Below, one piece after another: positions 26,725-35,418 of a stretch of DNA of 64,000 bases. Numbering within the stretch: the stretch's first letter is position 1; every line of letters starts with the position of its first letter. The translations under genes and the position numbers were made by a program. The notes under the pieces were generated by a model, which searched no databases, was not told the origin of the DNA, and worked only from the letters and a program-made list of their open reading frames with translations. This stretch comes from JACVRX01 sp035697245 (lineage in GTDB: Bacteria > Actinomycetota > Actinomycetes > Jiangellales > Jiangellaceae): positions 1-64,000 of the forward strand of contig DASSDH010000248.1 of NCBI GenBank assembly GCA_035697245.1, written 5' to 3'.

Positions 26725-27380
26725 CCGTCCCCGGACGACACCGGCAACTCACCACCGGGAGGAGGGCCTCCTCCGCCCTTCCCCTGGCGCTGGGAGCCGT
26801 ACTCATCGGCGTGCCGGCTGCCGGTGCGCTGACCGCAGACACCGCCACGAGGCCGGATCACCCGGAGCTGGGGGGCGTGACCCGGCCCGTGGCACCTTCG
26901 GCACTGAACCCTCCGCCGGCAAAGCCGGCGGAGGAGCCCCTCGAGCCGCGGCGCATCGTCATCGACAGCATCGGCGTCGCCGCCGCCGTCGACACAGTCG
27001 GGCTGACCGCCGACAGAACGCTTGCGACACCGACCGATGTCGCCGTAGCGGGCTGGTACATCGGCAGCAGCCGGCCCGGCGGCAAGGGACCTGCGGTCAT
27101 CGTCGGTCATCTGGACTCCGTGGACGGTCCGGCGGTCTTCGCCCGGCTCGCGGAGCTCGAGGTCGGTGATGTCGTCACCGTGGAGAACGGCAGCGGGACC
27201 GCCCTCCCGTTCGCCGTCTCCACGGTGACTCGGCACCCGAAACGGTCGTTCCCGTCCGACGCCGTGTACGGGGCGTCCCCGGATGCCGAGCTGCGCCTGA
27301 TCACCTGTGGAGGGAGGTACGACAGGGACAGCGGTTACGTCGACAACGTGGTGGTGTTCGCCCGAGCACTCACCGGTTAG
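26721..27380 (+). CDS. class F sortase
   Basis: A 219-residue membrane-anchored transpeptidase. An N-terminal hydrophobic segment (about 20-38) is followed by a Pro-rich spacer and the sortase barrel (RIVIDSIGVAA ... ). Catalytic His130 lies in VIVGHLDSV and catalytic Cys196 in LITCGGRYD; the usual DNVVVFA strand is present. Class F enzymes are the sortases commonly paired with DUF4397 proteins in actinobacteria. Start ATG 26721 overlaps the stop of the DUF4397 gene, which argues that the two act together. Confidence 0.88.
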   Translation: MTVPGRHRQLTTGRRASSALPLALGAVLIGVPAAGALTADTATRPDHPELGGVTRPVAPSALNPPPAKPAEEPLEPRRIVIDSIGVAAAVDTVGLTADRTLATPTDVAVAGWYIGSSRPGGKGPAVIVGHLDSVDGPAVFARLAELEVGDVVTVENGSGTALPFAVSTVTRHPKRSFPSDAVYGASPDAELRLITCGGRYDRDSGYVDNVVVFARALTG

Positions 27381-27409
27381 ACCCTGCGGAGGGGGGCAGG
27401 GGAACGGGG

Positions 27410-27443
27410 ATGCCGGCGGTCTCGAGGGGAAGGCCGCCGGCAT
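27410..27443 (+). terminator. terminator hairpin after the sortase gene
   Basis: Arms ATGCCGGCGG (27410-27419) and CCGCCGGCAT (27434-27443), perfectly complementary, start 30 bp after the sortase stop and end 28 bp before the DUF2277 gene. Confidence 0.65.
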
Positions 27444-27471
27444 TCCTTCGGCGCAACATAGGCTCGAGTAC

Positions 27472-27687
27472 ATGTGCCGCAGCATCAAGACTCTCCGTGA
27501 GCCGTACACCGACCACGTCACCGACCACGACGTCCAAGCCGCCGCGCTGCAGTACGTCCGCAAGGTGAGCGGGTTCCACGCGCCCGCGACGCACAACGTC
27601 GAGGCATTCAACCGCGCGGTGAGCTCGGTCGCCGTCGCCACCCAGACGCTGCTCGACCAACTCGAGGTCCGGGGCGCCCGCCGCTAG
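27472..27687 (+). CDS. DUF2277 protein
   Basis: A 71-residue cytoplasmic protein beginning MCRSIKTLREPYT, with the family core AALQYVRKVSGFHAP and a C-terminal helix AVATQTLLDQL. This is a clear DUF2277 member of normal size; function is unknown. It is likely its own transcript, since a hairpin lies between it and the sortase gene. Confidence 0.9.
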   Translation: MCRSIKTLREPYTDHVTDHDVQAAALQYVRKVSGFHAPATHNVEAFNRAVSSVAVATQTLLDQLEVRGARR

Positions 27688-27702
27688 CCGCGGGTTCGGC
27701 CG

Positions 27703-28380
27703 TCAGACCGCCGACGGATTCGCGGTCGATGCGTCGTTCTGCTCTTCAGTCCCTGGCTCAGTACCGTCCTCGTCGGCGCGGTCTCGATCACCCCACGGCC
27801 CGGGCCCGCCGAACCGACGGCCGTCGGGCGGGGGCGGGAGGCCCTCCTCGACAAATGTCCTGATCCGGTCCTCGAGGTCGCCAGCGATTTCGTCGGCCCG
27901 CTCTTGATCGAGCCGACCGGCCTCCACCGCGGCCGCGAGGTCTTCCTCGGCCGCCGCGACAAGCGCGGTCACGAGGTCATCGATGTCGACGCCTTGCTCC
28001 TCGGCGATCTCGGCGAGGGTCGCTCCGCCCCGCAGCTGCTCGTGCAGTTCTTCCCGGGTAAGCCCGAGCTCCTCCGCAGTAGTGTCGAGGCTGCGCAGAA
28101 CGACACCGTGGTGACCTGGCCCGCCGAGACCTCCTGGCCCCCGCGCGGGCAGCTGCTCGTCGAGGGTTTCGGCGACCTGGTCGGCCTGCTCCTGGGTGAT
28201 CGTGCCGTCCTCTACCAGCCCGGCCAACGCATTGGCGATGACCTCGGCGCGGCCAGTGGCCGCGCTGCTCGCCGCTGAAACCGCAGCGGCAGTCATCGCC
28301 GGCGCAGCCACTACGGCTCCGACCAGGCCGGCCAGACCCACAGTGCCCGCAGCAGCGATCATCTTGTGCCTTGTTCGCAT
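27703..28380 (-). CDS. secreted Ala/Glu-rich helical protein
   Basis: A 225-residue exported protein. The N-terminal signal peptide is Ala-rich (MIAAAGTVGLAGLVGAVVAAP). Two similar helix-turn-helix modules occur: LAGLVEDGTITQEQADQVAETLDEQL at about 52-77 and AAAVEAGRLDQERADEIAGDLEDRI at about 149-173 (the longer is described, not meant as a full motif). Between them lies LGLTREELHEQLRGGATLAEIAEEQGVD. The tail is acidic and Pro/Gly-rich. Similar modules occur in many secreted actinobacterial proteins without known function. A palindrome at 28524-28557 lies 144 bp upstream and could be its operator. Confidence 0.7.
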   Translation of the reverse strand: MRTRHKMIAAAGTVGLAGLVGAVVAAPAMTAAAVSAASSAATGRAEVIANALAGLVEDGTITQEQADQVAETLDEQLPARGPGGLGGPGHHGVVLRSLDTTAEELGLTREELHEQLRGGATLAEIAEEQGVDIDDLVTALVAAAEEDLAAAVEAGRLDQERADEIAGDLEDRIRTFVEEGLPPPPDGRRFGGPGPWGDRDRADEDGTEPGTEEQNDASTANPSAV

Positions 28381-28497
28381 GTGCTCATTCCTCCCTTTCC
28401 TGAGGTGCGGTCATGACGAGCAGGCTCGCGCGCCGAGTTGTCACCAGGCTGTGACGAAGCTGGGAAGTGGCTGTGAGTCACCGTCACCACCTCTCGA

Positions 28498-28512
28498 AAT
28501 GACCACGTTCAC
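28498..28512. repeat. 15-bp interspersed repeat, copy 1
   Basis: AATGACCACGTTCAC is found here and again at 44589-44603. In both places a CCTCTC(A/G)AAATG-type segment is adjacent (before it here, inverted after it there). Intergenic at both sites; looks like fragments of a REP-type family. Confidence 0.5.
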
Positions 28513-28523
28513 CACCCCTCTGG

Positions 28524-28557
28524 GTACATCACCAGGCCTGCATGCCTGGTGATGTAC
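28524..28557. repeat. perfect 14-bp palindrome with an extra half-site
   Basis: Arms GTACATCACCAGGC (28524-28537) and its exact complement (28544-28557) surround a 6-nt centre. A third copy of the half-site GCCTGGTGATG follows at 28564-28574. It lies between the RNHCP gene end (28599) and the secreted-protein gene start (28380), both on the minus strand, so it could be a terminator for the first or an operator for the second. Confidence 0.65.
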
Positions 28558-28598
28558 GCATTCGCCTGGTGATGGCTTCAGCGCAGCCAGCCGGGCAT

Positions 28599-28931
28599 TC
28601 ACAGGGCGGCGAGGGCCTCCAACGGGAATGGCGGCAGCGCGAGCGGCCGAGTCGCCACACGTAGCAGGGCCAACGGGTTGTCGTCGCCCGAGGTGCGGTT
28701 GAGATGCAACTCCTCGCACGCGGTGCATCGATGAACAAGCACCCATTCCCCGTCGCCGCGGACGGAAACGGCGATGGGCTCCATCGACGCCCCGCAGTCG
28801 GCGGCCCGGTCACCCGGGGAGTCGTCGAGGTGCCGGCTCCACAAGCAATGCGGGCAGTGGTTGCGATGCGCCGTCCCCGGCGCATCGCATGAGACGTCGA
28901 GCTTGCACCGTCGGCACCGGAACGAGCTCAA
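28599..28931 (-). CDS. RNHCP domain protein
   Basis: A 110-residue Cys-rich protein. The name-giving motif AHRNHCPHCLWSRHLDD is present, preceded by FRCRRCKLDVSC and followed by HRCTACEELHLNRTSGDDN, so two or more zinc-binding CxxC pairs can form. RNHCP proteins are small actinobacterial/firmicute zinc-binding proteins of unknown role. The start is uncertain. TTG 28931 gives a normal N-terminus (MSSFRCRRC); an ATG at 29102 gives a 57-residue low-quality extension. If TTG 28931 is right, the 312-bp region 28932-29243 has no gene that I can support. Confidence 0.75.
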   Translation of the reverse strand: MSSFRCRRCKLDVSCDAPGTAHRNHCPHCLWSRHLDDSPGDRAADCGASMEPIAVSVRGDGEWVLVHRCTACEELHLNRTSGDDNPLALLRVATRPLALPPFPLEALAAL

Positions 28932-29243
28932 TCGGCCGGGCCTTTCCCGGCCATGTGCACGAGTTTTCAACGGAGTGACCTTCCAGGTGGACGAAGTCGT
29001 ACGGGAACGACGTCGCGCCCGAAGGCCTAACGGTCCGCAGGAAGCGCCGAAAGATCCAGCTCGGTGCGCGACGAGACCACGCCCCTGGTCACGGTCATCC
29101 ATCACCTCACCGAGCAGAGTGGACCGCACCCCGCGGCCGACGACAGTGCAACAAACCGGCCGACCGGACGGCAACTGGTTTTCTTGTGATCTTGTGAGAC
29201 CTGTGGTGGCTCGGTGTACCGCCGCAGGATCACCACGTAGGAA

Positions 29244-29738
29244 TCAGAAGTCGGCCGGAATTCGGAGCACCTGCCCGGGATGGATGCGATTTGGATCGCC
29301 GATGATGTCACGATTCGCCTCGAGGATTGGCCCGAACCCGGTGCCGATGTACAGCGGCTCCGACGCGGCAATTCCGGACAAGGTCTCGCCCGACTGGACC
29401 ACGTGCAACAGATAGCTGCGAAAGCCCGGCACGATTCGGGTGCCGAAGAACACCGGAACCGAGACCCGTGCCTCGGCCTCGTCCGCTCCAGTGCTGGGTG
29501 CGATCTCCACCACACCGCGGTTCGTGGGTGGCGGATTGGGCAGGTCGATTTGCTTCTGCCACGCGGACAGCAGGTTCGTCGACTGGACCGACGTGGTCAC
29601 GAACACGTTGCCGTTGGCGTCAAGTACCCGGATGTCGATCGTCGCCTCGAAGCCGCCGCCCGTGCCGGCGATCAGCAACGGGTCGCCGACGAGATCGTTC
29701 GGTTGTGGTTGGTCGACCCGGAACTGTGAGCGCGTCAT
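29244..29738 (-). CDS. Gmad2-like domain plus LysM domain protein
   Basis: A 164-residue protein. Residues about 5-95 form an immunoglobulin-like Gmad2-type domain (FRVDQPQPNDLVGDPLLIAG ... ATIDIRVLDANGNV). The C-terminal LysM module is YLLHVVQSGETLSGIAA ... IHPGQVLRIPADF, which binds peptidoglycan glycans. No signal peptide is visible from ATG 29738, which has a strong GGAGGAG 6 bp upstream, so its export route is unclear. The longer upstream frame is shadow. Confidence 0.8.
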   Translation of the reverse strand: MTRSQFRVDQPQPNDLVGDPLLIAGTGGGFEATIDIRVLDANGNVFVTTSVQSTNLLSAWQKQIDLPNPPPTNRGVVEIAPSTGADEAEARVSVPVFFGTRIVPGFRSYLLHVVQSGETLSGIAASEPLYIGTGFGPILEANRDIIGDPNRIHPGQVLRIPADF

Positions 29739-29830
29739 TGCATACTCCTCCGTCGTCGGTGCGTGCCTTAGTCGTCTCAATGAGTCAGCTGGAGCCTCGT
29801 CTGATACCGGGCGAACTTCCCGATCACGCG

Positions 29831-30880
29831 TCAGAGGTGTCGCTGGAAGAACGCGATGGTGCGCTCCATCGACTGCTCCCAGGCCGCCTCGAATGCATGC
29901 GGCTCGCCGTCGTAGGTCAGCAACTCGGCATCTTTGCCGAGCGACTGCAGGATCGCCACCGTCGTCTGGGACCACTCGATCGGACAGCTCTCGTCGGCGG
30001 TTCCGTGATGGACGAGGATTGGTTCGCTCACGCGGTCGAAGAACGTGACCGGCGAGGTGTTCCGCCAAAACGACGGGTTGTCCTCGGGTGAGCCGTATGT
30101 CGCGACAATCTGGTCGGCCAGTGCGGCATTCCCTGGTTGACCCCTGATCCACCGGTCGAAGTTGTCCACGGCGTTCGAGCTCACGGGCGCATAGACGACG
30201 GCGGCGTCGACGAGACCAGGCTGCGCGACCAACACGTTGTAGGTGACGCCGCCGCCCATGGAACGGCCGAGCAGCCCGATTCGATTCGGGTCTACTGCAG
30301 GAAGGCCCGACGTCCTCAGCGCAAGCACCGCGTTCACCACGTCCTCGGTATAGCCCAACCTCAGGTTCTGCTCGGCATTCGGGTCGTCGTCGGACTGCGC
30401 ATGATTGCGGTAGTCGGTATGTAGCACGACGTAGCCATGGCGGGCGAGATAGTCCTGCTCACGCCGGAGGCCACGGCCGTTCGTGTACACGTCGGGATCG
30501 ATGTACCCGTGGTTGAGGACGAGGGCCGGGAACGGGCCGTCGCCATTGGGTACGTTCATGACTCCGGAGATGGTCAGGCCACTGCTGCGATAGGTGACGA
30601 AGTACCGCGTATAACTGCTGGTCTCGTCGAGGACCTCGCCGAGCTTCAGTCCACCGCCGTCGTACTCCATCTGGATCAGCGCCTGGATCGAGACCGGGTG
30701 CGGCGGAGTCGGGGTTGGCGACGGCGTGGTGGGCAGCGGAGACGGAGACGACGTGCGGGGCGAGGTGGCAACGGACGTATCGGGCGCTGTCGGTTCGGCG
30801 GCTGACGGGTCGGACGCGCCCGGTGAGCACCCGGTCACGGCCAGCGCGCCGATGAGTGCCACCAGCGAAGTCCAGCGCAC
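29831..30880 (-). CDS. lipoprotein alpha/beta hydrolase (prolyl-oligopeptidase-like)
   Basis: A 349-residue exported lipoprotein: lipobox AVTGC at residues 14-18, a ~40-residue Thr/Pro/Ser spacer, then an alpha/beta-hydrolase domain. The oxyanion-side motif is VLNHGYIDP, the nucleophile elbow is LLGRSMGGG, and the Asp/His ends are HHGTADESCPIEWS and DGEPHAFEAAW. This is the peptidase S9 type. It begins with GTG 30880 only 3 bp after the GH1 gene stop, so it is cotranscribed with the beta-glucosidase and may trim acyl or peptidyl groups from an extracellular glycoside; that is inference. Confidence 0.85.
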   Translation of the reverse strand: MRWTSLVALIGALAVTGCSPGASDPSAAEPTAPDTSVATSPRTSSPSPLPTTPSPTPTPPHPVSIQALIQMEYDGGGLKLGEVLDETSSYTRYFVTYRSSGLTISGVMNVPNGDGPFPALVLNHGYIDPDVYTNGRGLRREQDYLARHGYVVLHTDYRNHAQSDDDPNAEQNLRLGYTEDVVNAVLALRTSGLPAVDPNRIGLLGRSMGGGVTYNVLVAQPGLVDAAVVYAPVSSNAVDNFDRWIRGQPGNAALADQIVATYGSPEDNPSFWRNTSPVTFFDRVSEPILVHHGTADESCPIEWSQTTVAILQSLGKDAELLTYDGEPHAFEAAWEQSMERTIAFFQRHL

Positions 30881-30883
30881 GAG

Positions 30884-32296
30884 TTATAGCCGCCGATCTT
30901 TCCAGCGGGCGACCAGGTCGCGATACCAGTGCGCACTGTCTTTCCACGTCCGCTCCTGTGAGGCGTAGTCAACGTGCACGATGCCGAACCGCTTCGAATA
31001 CCCGTGGGCCCACTCGAAGTTGTCCATCAACGACCACACGAAGTACCCACGCACGTCGGCGCCCGCCGTCACCGCCTCAGCCATGGCCTCGATGTGATCA
31101 CGCAGATAGTCGATGCGAGCTTGGTCGTGCACTCGACCATTCGTGATCTCGTCGTCGAACGCGGCTCCGTTCTCCGTGATCATGACCGGCATGCCGGGAT
31201 GATCACGATGAATGCGGAGCAGCAGTTCAGTCAGCCCGGTGGGATCGACGGCCCAGCCCATCTCCGTATGTGATCCGGGCTGGGCGACGAATTCGACGTT
31301 GGTGCAGCCGACGAACGGCGAATTTTCTGACTGACCGTGCCCATCGGCTCGGAGACGCTCCGGCTCCGAACGGCCGTCCCTTTGCCGGACCACCGCGGGT
31401 GTGTAGTAGTTGACGCCGAGCACGTCGATGCCGCCAGACTCGACCGCAGCGATCGCGGCTTCGTCGCCATCTTGGACGAATGACCAGTCGGTGATCGCCG
31501 ACGTGTCGGCCAGCAGGTCTGCGGGATAGCCGGACCCCAGCATCGGGCCCATGAATACCCGGTTGCCCACAGCATCGACCTGGCGCGCAGCATCGTCGTC
31601 TCCGGGTCCTTCCGGTCGGACGACGTGCAGGTTGAGCGCAACCGAGAGTCGGGCTTGCGGCGCGACCGAACGCAATGCCGCGAGAGCCGCGCCGTGGGCA
31701 AGGTTGAGGTGGTGTGCGGCCGCGAGCGCGTCCGATGGCGACGTCCGACCTGGTGCGTGCACGCCGGAGGCGTACCCGAGGAACGCCGAGCACCACGGCT
31801 CGTTGAGAGTGATCCAGGTGTCCACTCGATCCCCGAGGGCAGTGCCGACGGTGTCGGCGTAGTCGGCGAACCGGGCAGCTGTGTCCCGAACGGGCCACCC
31901 GCCCGCGTCCTCGAGCGGTTGCGGAAGGTCCCAGTGGTAGAGCGTGGCCACCGGTGCGACGCCGGCCGTCAGCAGCGCATCGACAAGGCGGTCGTAGAAC
32001 CCGACGCCGCGCGGCTCGATCCGGCCGGAGCCACTGGGCTGGATGCGTGGCCAGGCAATCGAGAACCGGTACGCACCGAGTCCGAGCTCCCGCATGATGC
32101 CGACGTCCTGCTGCCACCGGTGGTAATGATCGTCCGCGATGTCGCCGTTGTCGGCCGCCCGGATGCGACCAGGCGTGTGGCTGAAGGTGTCCCAGATGGA
32201 GGAGCCGCGCCCGTCCTCGTCGACCGCTCCTTCGATCTGATAAGCAGCGGTTGCGACCCCCCACAGGATGTCGGCCGGCATAGCATCGAGGTTCAT
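30884..32296 (-). CDS. GH1 beta-glucosidase
   Basis: A 470-residue family 1 glycoside hydrolase of normal length. The acid/base Glu166 lies in TLNEPWC and the nucleophile Glu375 in [10 protein letters not shown]. Further family markers are [28 protein letters not shown] and the C-terminal [22 protein letters not shown]. It has no signal peptide, so it acts on beta-glucosides in the cytoplasm. GGAAGGA precedes ATG 32296; the ~200 upstream codons are antisense to the gamma-glutamyltransferase gene. It is first of a two-gene operon and is divergent from GGT with a 78-bp gap. Confidence 0.93.
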   Translation of the reverse strand: MNLDAMPADILWGVATAAYQIEGAVDEDGRGSSIWDTFSHTPGRIRAADNGDIADDHYHRWQQDVGIMRELGLGAYRFSIAWPRIQPSGSGRIEPRGVGFYDRLVDALLTAGVAPVATLYHWDLPQPLEDAGGWPVRDTAARFADYADTVGTALGDRVDTWITLNEPWCSAFLGYASGVHAPGRTSPSDALAAAHHLNLAHGAALAALRSVAPQARLSVALNLHVVRPEGPGDDDAARQVDAVGNRVFMGPMLGSGYPADLLADTSAITDWSFVQDGDEAAIAAVESGGIDVLGVNYYTPAVVRQRDGRSEPERLRADGHGQSENSPFVGCTNVEFVAQPGSHTEMGWAVDPTGLTELLLRIHRDHPGMPVMITENGAAFDDEITNGRVHDQARIDYLRDHIEAMAEAVTAGADVRGYFVWSLMDNFEWAHGYSKRFGIVHVDYASQERTWKDSAHWYRDLVARWKDRRL

Positions 32297-32374
32297 GTCG
32301 ACATCCTTCCTTGCCTTGGGTTTCGGTTTTGAGCGTTCGGGCACGATTTGATCAGCCCGACCCAGGGACGTGAC

Positions 32375-34162
32375 ATGTTTCGACGCCAGCAGATACTTGC
32401 CACCGCGATCGGCGGACTCGTAGCCGGCGCCCTGATCGTGGCTCCGGCCGACGCGGCACCGCAGGCACCGTCGAAGGATCCGGTCGCTATCGGCAGTGGT
32501 GGCGCCGTGTCGTCGGTCGACCCGTACGCCACTGAGATCGGCCTGGACGTGCTCCGGCGCGGCGGCAACGCGGTCGACGCGGCTGTCGCGACGGCGGCCG
32601 CGCTGGGGGTCACCGAGCCGTACAGCGCGGGGATCGGGGGCGGCGGGTTCTTCGTCTTCTACGACGCCCGCACGCATCGAGTCCACACCATCGACGGCCG
32701 GGAAACCGCGCCGGCGCTGATGGAAGAGGACGCCTTCGTCGAGAACGGAGTTCCCATCCCGTTCGCCGAGGCGGTCACCAGCGGGCTGTCGGTCGGCGTG
32801 CCGGGAACACCGGCAACCTGGGAACTGGCTCTCGACAGATGGGGGTCGATCGACCTTAAGGACGCGCTTCGTCCGGCTGCCCGGCTGGCTCACAAGGGCT
32901 TCGTCGTCGATGCGACGTTCCGTCAGCAGACCGTCGACAACGCCGCCCGGTTCGCCGACTTCACCAGCACTCGTGAGCTGTACCTTCCCAGTGGTGCGCC
33001 ACCCGAGGTCGGCTCGGTGCTTCGCAACCCGGACCTGGCCAAGACATACGACCTGCTAGGCAGGCGGGGAACTGAGTTCCTGTACGAAGGTCACCTCGCC
33101 GAGGAGATCGTCGCAACGGTGACGCAGCCGCCGGTGGTGCCCGGATCCACCCGAGTGGTTCGGCCTGGACTCATGCGCCTGCCCGACCTGGCCGAGTACG
33201 ACGCACTGCTCCGCGACCCGACGTTGATCGATTACCGCGGGCTGACGGTGGCTGGTATGGCACCGCCGTCGTCCGGCGGCTCCACCGTCGGCGAGGCACT
33301 GAACATCCTCGAGAACAGCGACCTAGGGGCGCTGGACCGGGCCGAGGCACTGCACCGCTACCTCGAGGCAAGCGCCCTCGCGTTCGCCGACCGCAACCGA
33401 TACGTCGGCGACCCCGACTTCGTGGACGTCCCACTCGAGGAGCTGCTCTCGCAAGAGTTCGCCGACGAGCGGGCCTGTCTGATCGGGCCGACAGCAGCTA
33501 TCAAGCCGGTGCCACCGGGCGCACCGGACGGGTCGTATGCGCCGTGTGCACCCGCCTCGGCTGGTTCCGGCGGTAGCGCCGAAGAAACGTCGACGACCCA
33601 CCTCACCACCTGGGATCGGCACGGCAACGTGGTCACGTACACCCTGACCATCGAGCAGACCGGTGGATCCGGAATCGTCGTGCCAGGGCGCGGCTTCCTG
33701 CTGAACAACGAGCTGACCGACTTCAACTTCACCCCGACGCAGGGGACGGCGCCCGATCCCAACCTGCCGGCGCCGGGTAAGCGGCCGCGCTCGTCGATGA
33801 GCCCGACTATCGTTCTCGACGATGGTCGCCCGGTCTTGGCTCTGGGTTCGCCTGGCGGCTCGATGATCATCACCACCGTCCTGCAGACGCTGCTCAACCG
33901 GCTCGACTTCGGGTACTCGTTACCCGATGCCCTCGCCGCGCCGCGGGCGTCGCAGCGCAACACCCCGTCGGTCTCGGCCGAGCCGGCGTTCATCGCGGCG
34001 TGGGAGCCAGCGCTCGCGGCGCGCGCGCACACGTTTACCGGCGTGGCCGAGATCGGAGCTGTCACCGCGATCGAGCGGAGGCAGGGTGGGCTGCTCGTCG
34101 CCGCGGCCGAGCCGGTTCGCCGCGGGGGCGGGGACGCCGGGGTCGTGCGGCCCCAAGGGTGA
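32375..34162 (+). CDS. ggt: gamma-glutamyltransferase
   Basis: A 595-residue N-terminal-nucleophile hydrolase. A signal peptide ([21 protein letters not shown]...ADA) sends it out. The large-subunit motif is [20 protein letters not shown]. The autoprocessing Thr407 lies in [15 protein letters not shown], and the small subunit carries [18 protein letters not shown] and SPGGSMII. It would release or transfer the gamma-glutamyl group of glutathione-like compounds outside the cell. ATG 32375 is preferred over TTG 32348 since it gives a clean signal peptide. An insertion-like loop (about 380-403, Pro/Ser/Gly-rich) precedes the cleavage site. Confidence 0.92.
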   Translation: MFRRQQILATAIGGLVAGALIVAPADAAPQAPSKDPVAIGSGGAVSSVDPYATEIGLDVLRRGGNAVDAAVATAAALGVTEPYSAGIGGGGFFVFYDARTHRVHTIDGRETAPALMEEDAFVENGVPIPFAEAVTSGLSVGVPGTPATWELALDRWGSIDLKDALRPAARLAHKGFVVDATFRQQTVDNAARFADFTSTRELYLPSGAPPEVGSVLRNPDLAKTYDLLGRRGTEFLYEGHLAEEIVATVTQPPVVPGSTRVVRPGLMRLPDLAEYDALLRDPTLIDYRGLTVAGMAPPSSGGSTVGEALNILENSDLGALDRAEALHRYLEASALAFADRNRYVGDPDFVDVPLEELLSQEFADERACLIGPTAAIKPVPPGAPDGSYAPCAPASAGSGGSAEETSTTHLTTWDRHGNVVTYTLTIEQTGGSGIVVPGRGFLLNNELTDFNFTPTQGTAPDPNLPAPGKRPRSSMSPTIVLDDGRPVLALGSPGGSMIITTVLQTLLNRLDFGYSLPDALAAPRASQRNTPSVSAEPAFIAAWEPALAARAHTFTGVAEIGAVTAIERRQGGLLVAAAEPVRRGGGDAGVVRPQG

Positions 34163-34702
34163 TCACCAGACGTCGCCGTCGCGCCAATCGCAGATGATTT
34201 CGGCGGAAAGATCCAGCGGGATCGTCACCGGCAACACGTAGATACCGCCATCGTCGTCTTCGGTGCGCCTGACGCCGGCCCGAGTAAGAACTCCGGATGG
34301 TCCCTGCCAGCGCTGCCAACCACGACCGGCATAGAAATCCGCCGCCTCGTCTGTGGCGCCCAACGCACCGAGGTCGTAGGCGTTGCTCACCACGCGCTCC
34401 AGCGCCGTCATCATGGCCGAGCCATGCCCGCGCTTGCGCTGGTCGGCTCGGACGCCGACGCCTTCCACGTAGCCCGTTCGCAACGCACGTTCGCGGTACA
34501 ACAGCCGTCGCTGCACCAACGATGCGTGGCCGACCAGCTCCGCCCCATCCCAGACCAGAGCGTGCACTCCGCCCAGCGCATGTTCCCAGTCGTCGGCGGT
34601 CATGTCGTCGAAGACGTCGTACAGCAGCGCTCGGGCGGCCGCGAGGGTCCCCGCGTCGAGGTCAGCGGTGTGGGCGGTCCGCAGCTGGGTCATGCCGGAC
34701 AT
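34163..34702 (-). CDS. aac(2'): aminoglycoside 2'-N-acetyltransferase, AAC(2')-I family
   Basis: A 179-residue GNAT acetyltransferase. The pattern is that of the mycobacterial AAC(2')-I enzymes: HTADLD, DWEHALGGVHALVW, QRRLLYRERALRTGYVEGVGVR, the CoA loop RADQRKRGHGSAM, YDLGALGATDEA, RGWQRWQGPSGVL and the C-terminal DLSAEIICDWRDGDVW. Members acetylate the 2' amino group of aminoglycosides; in mycobacteria they are intrinsic chromosomal genes. ATG 34702 (or 34693) is chosen. The reading frame continues upstream through the remnant of a DUF574 methyltransferase, which must not be read as a fusion partner. Confidence 0.88.
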   Translation of the reverse strand: MSGMTQLRTAHTADLDAGTLAAARALLYDVFDDMTADDWEHALGGVHALVWDGAELVGHASLVQRRLLYRERALRTGYVEGVGVRADQRKRGHGSAMMTALERVVSNAYDLGALGATDEAADFYAGRGWQRWQGPSGVLTRAGVRRTEDDDGGIYVLPVTIPLDLSAEIICDWRDGDVW

Positions 34703-34737
34703 CCTCACCCGGCTTGCCCGCGAGAGCTCAGGGTTTG

Positions 34738-35203
34738 CGGCCGACAGCGCCCAACGGATCGGCTTCGGGGCGAACCTCGCCCTCGATTTTCGTTTCGCCG
34801 AGGTCCGGCCTTGTGAAACCGGGACCATACCTGGCTCAACCATCTCCAAGCCGTCCAAGAACCGGGCCAGCTGTTCGGGGGTTCGAGCAGTCATCTTTGG
34901 TTCGCCGAATTGATTCCAATGGTCCAAGAGCGCATCCATGGACTCGCTATGAGTTGGGTCGGTGATGGCGAAATAGCTGCCGGAGGGCACGGCTTTCAGC
35001 AAGCGGTCAACCGTTGCGTGGGCCTCGTCATCGTCCAGGATGTGTCCCAGGATTCCGAGCATGGTGATCGCAACCGGCTGGCTGAAGTCAAGCGTTCGAC
35101 TAGCCTCCTGCACGATCTTCTCCGTGTCGCGCGCATCCGCATCGATGTAGTCCGTGCGGCCTTGCGGCGCGCTGGTCAGCAGCGCCCGGGCGTGGGTCAG
35201 CGG
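34738..35203 (-). pseudogene. truncated, frameshifted DUF574 SAM methyltransferase
   Basis: The minus-strand frame shows the C-terminal ~160 residues of a DUF574 protein (ARALLTSAPQGRTDYIDAD, PVAITMLGILGHI, DPTHSESMDALL, HWNQFGEPKMTART). The N-terminal SAM-binding half is absent: homology to the intact copy at 35419-36237 begins only at the LTHARALL segment. Near the 3' end a net 4-nt loss relative to the intact copy shifts the frame; the old stop is still seen at 34738-34740. The copy is inverted relative to the intact gene 200 bp away. An arrangement this decayed is unlikely to make a working enzyme. Confidence 0.8.
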
Positions 35204-35350
35204 CTTCTCGGTAAATGATTTCAGGACGGATGACACGGTCGCACGACGGCATGGGCATCGTGCGGGACGCGAACCCGTCGCGCGTATCACGCTGATCTGT
35301 GGGAACTGCCCGAGGCCGAGGGACCGTCCACAGGGACTGAACAGGGGCTG

Positions 35351-35378
35351 TTGACGGGCCCATCCGTTGGTCTACGTT
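35351..35378 (+). promoter_or_regulatory. candidate promoter of the DUF574 methyltransferase
   Basis: TTGACG (35351-35356) and TACGTT (35373-35378) with 16-bp spacing; about 40 bp before GTG 35419. Confidence 0.5.
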
Positions 35379-35418
35379 GGGACCGTCGTGCGAGCTACCA
35401 CACAGGAGAGGTCCTCCA

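Noticed and set aside
34163..35290. One 375-codon frame reading as a methyltransferase-acetyltransferase fusion
   Set aside because: The methyltransferase part lacks its SAM half and goes out of frame before the acetyltransferase start, as shown by the intact paralogue; it is a remnant fused by chance.
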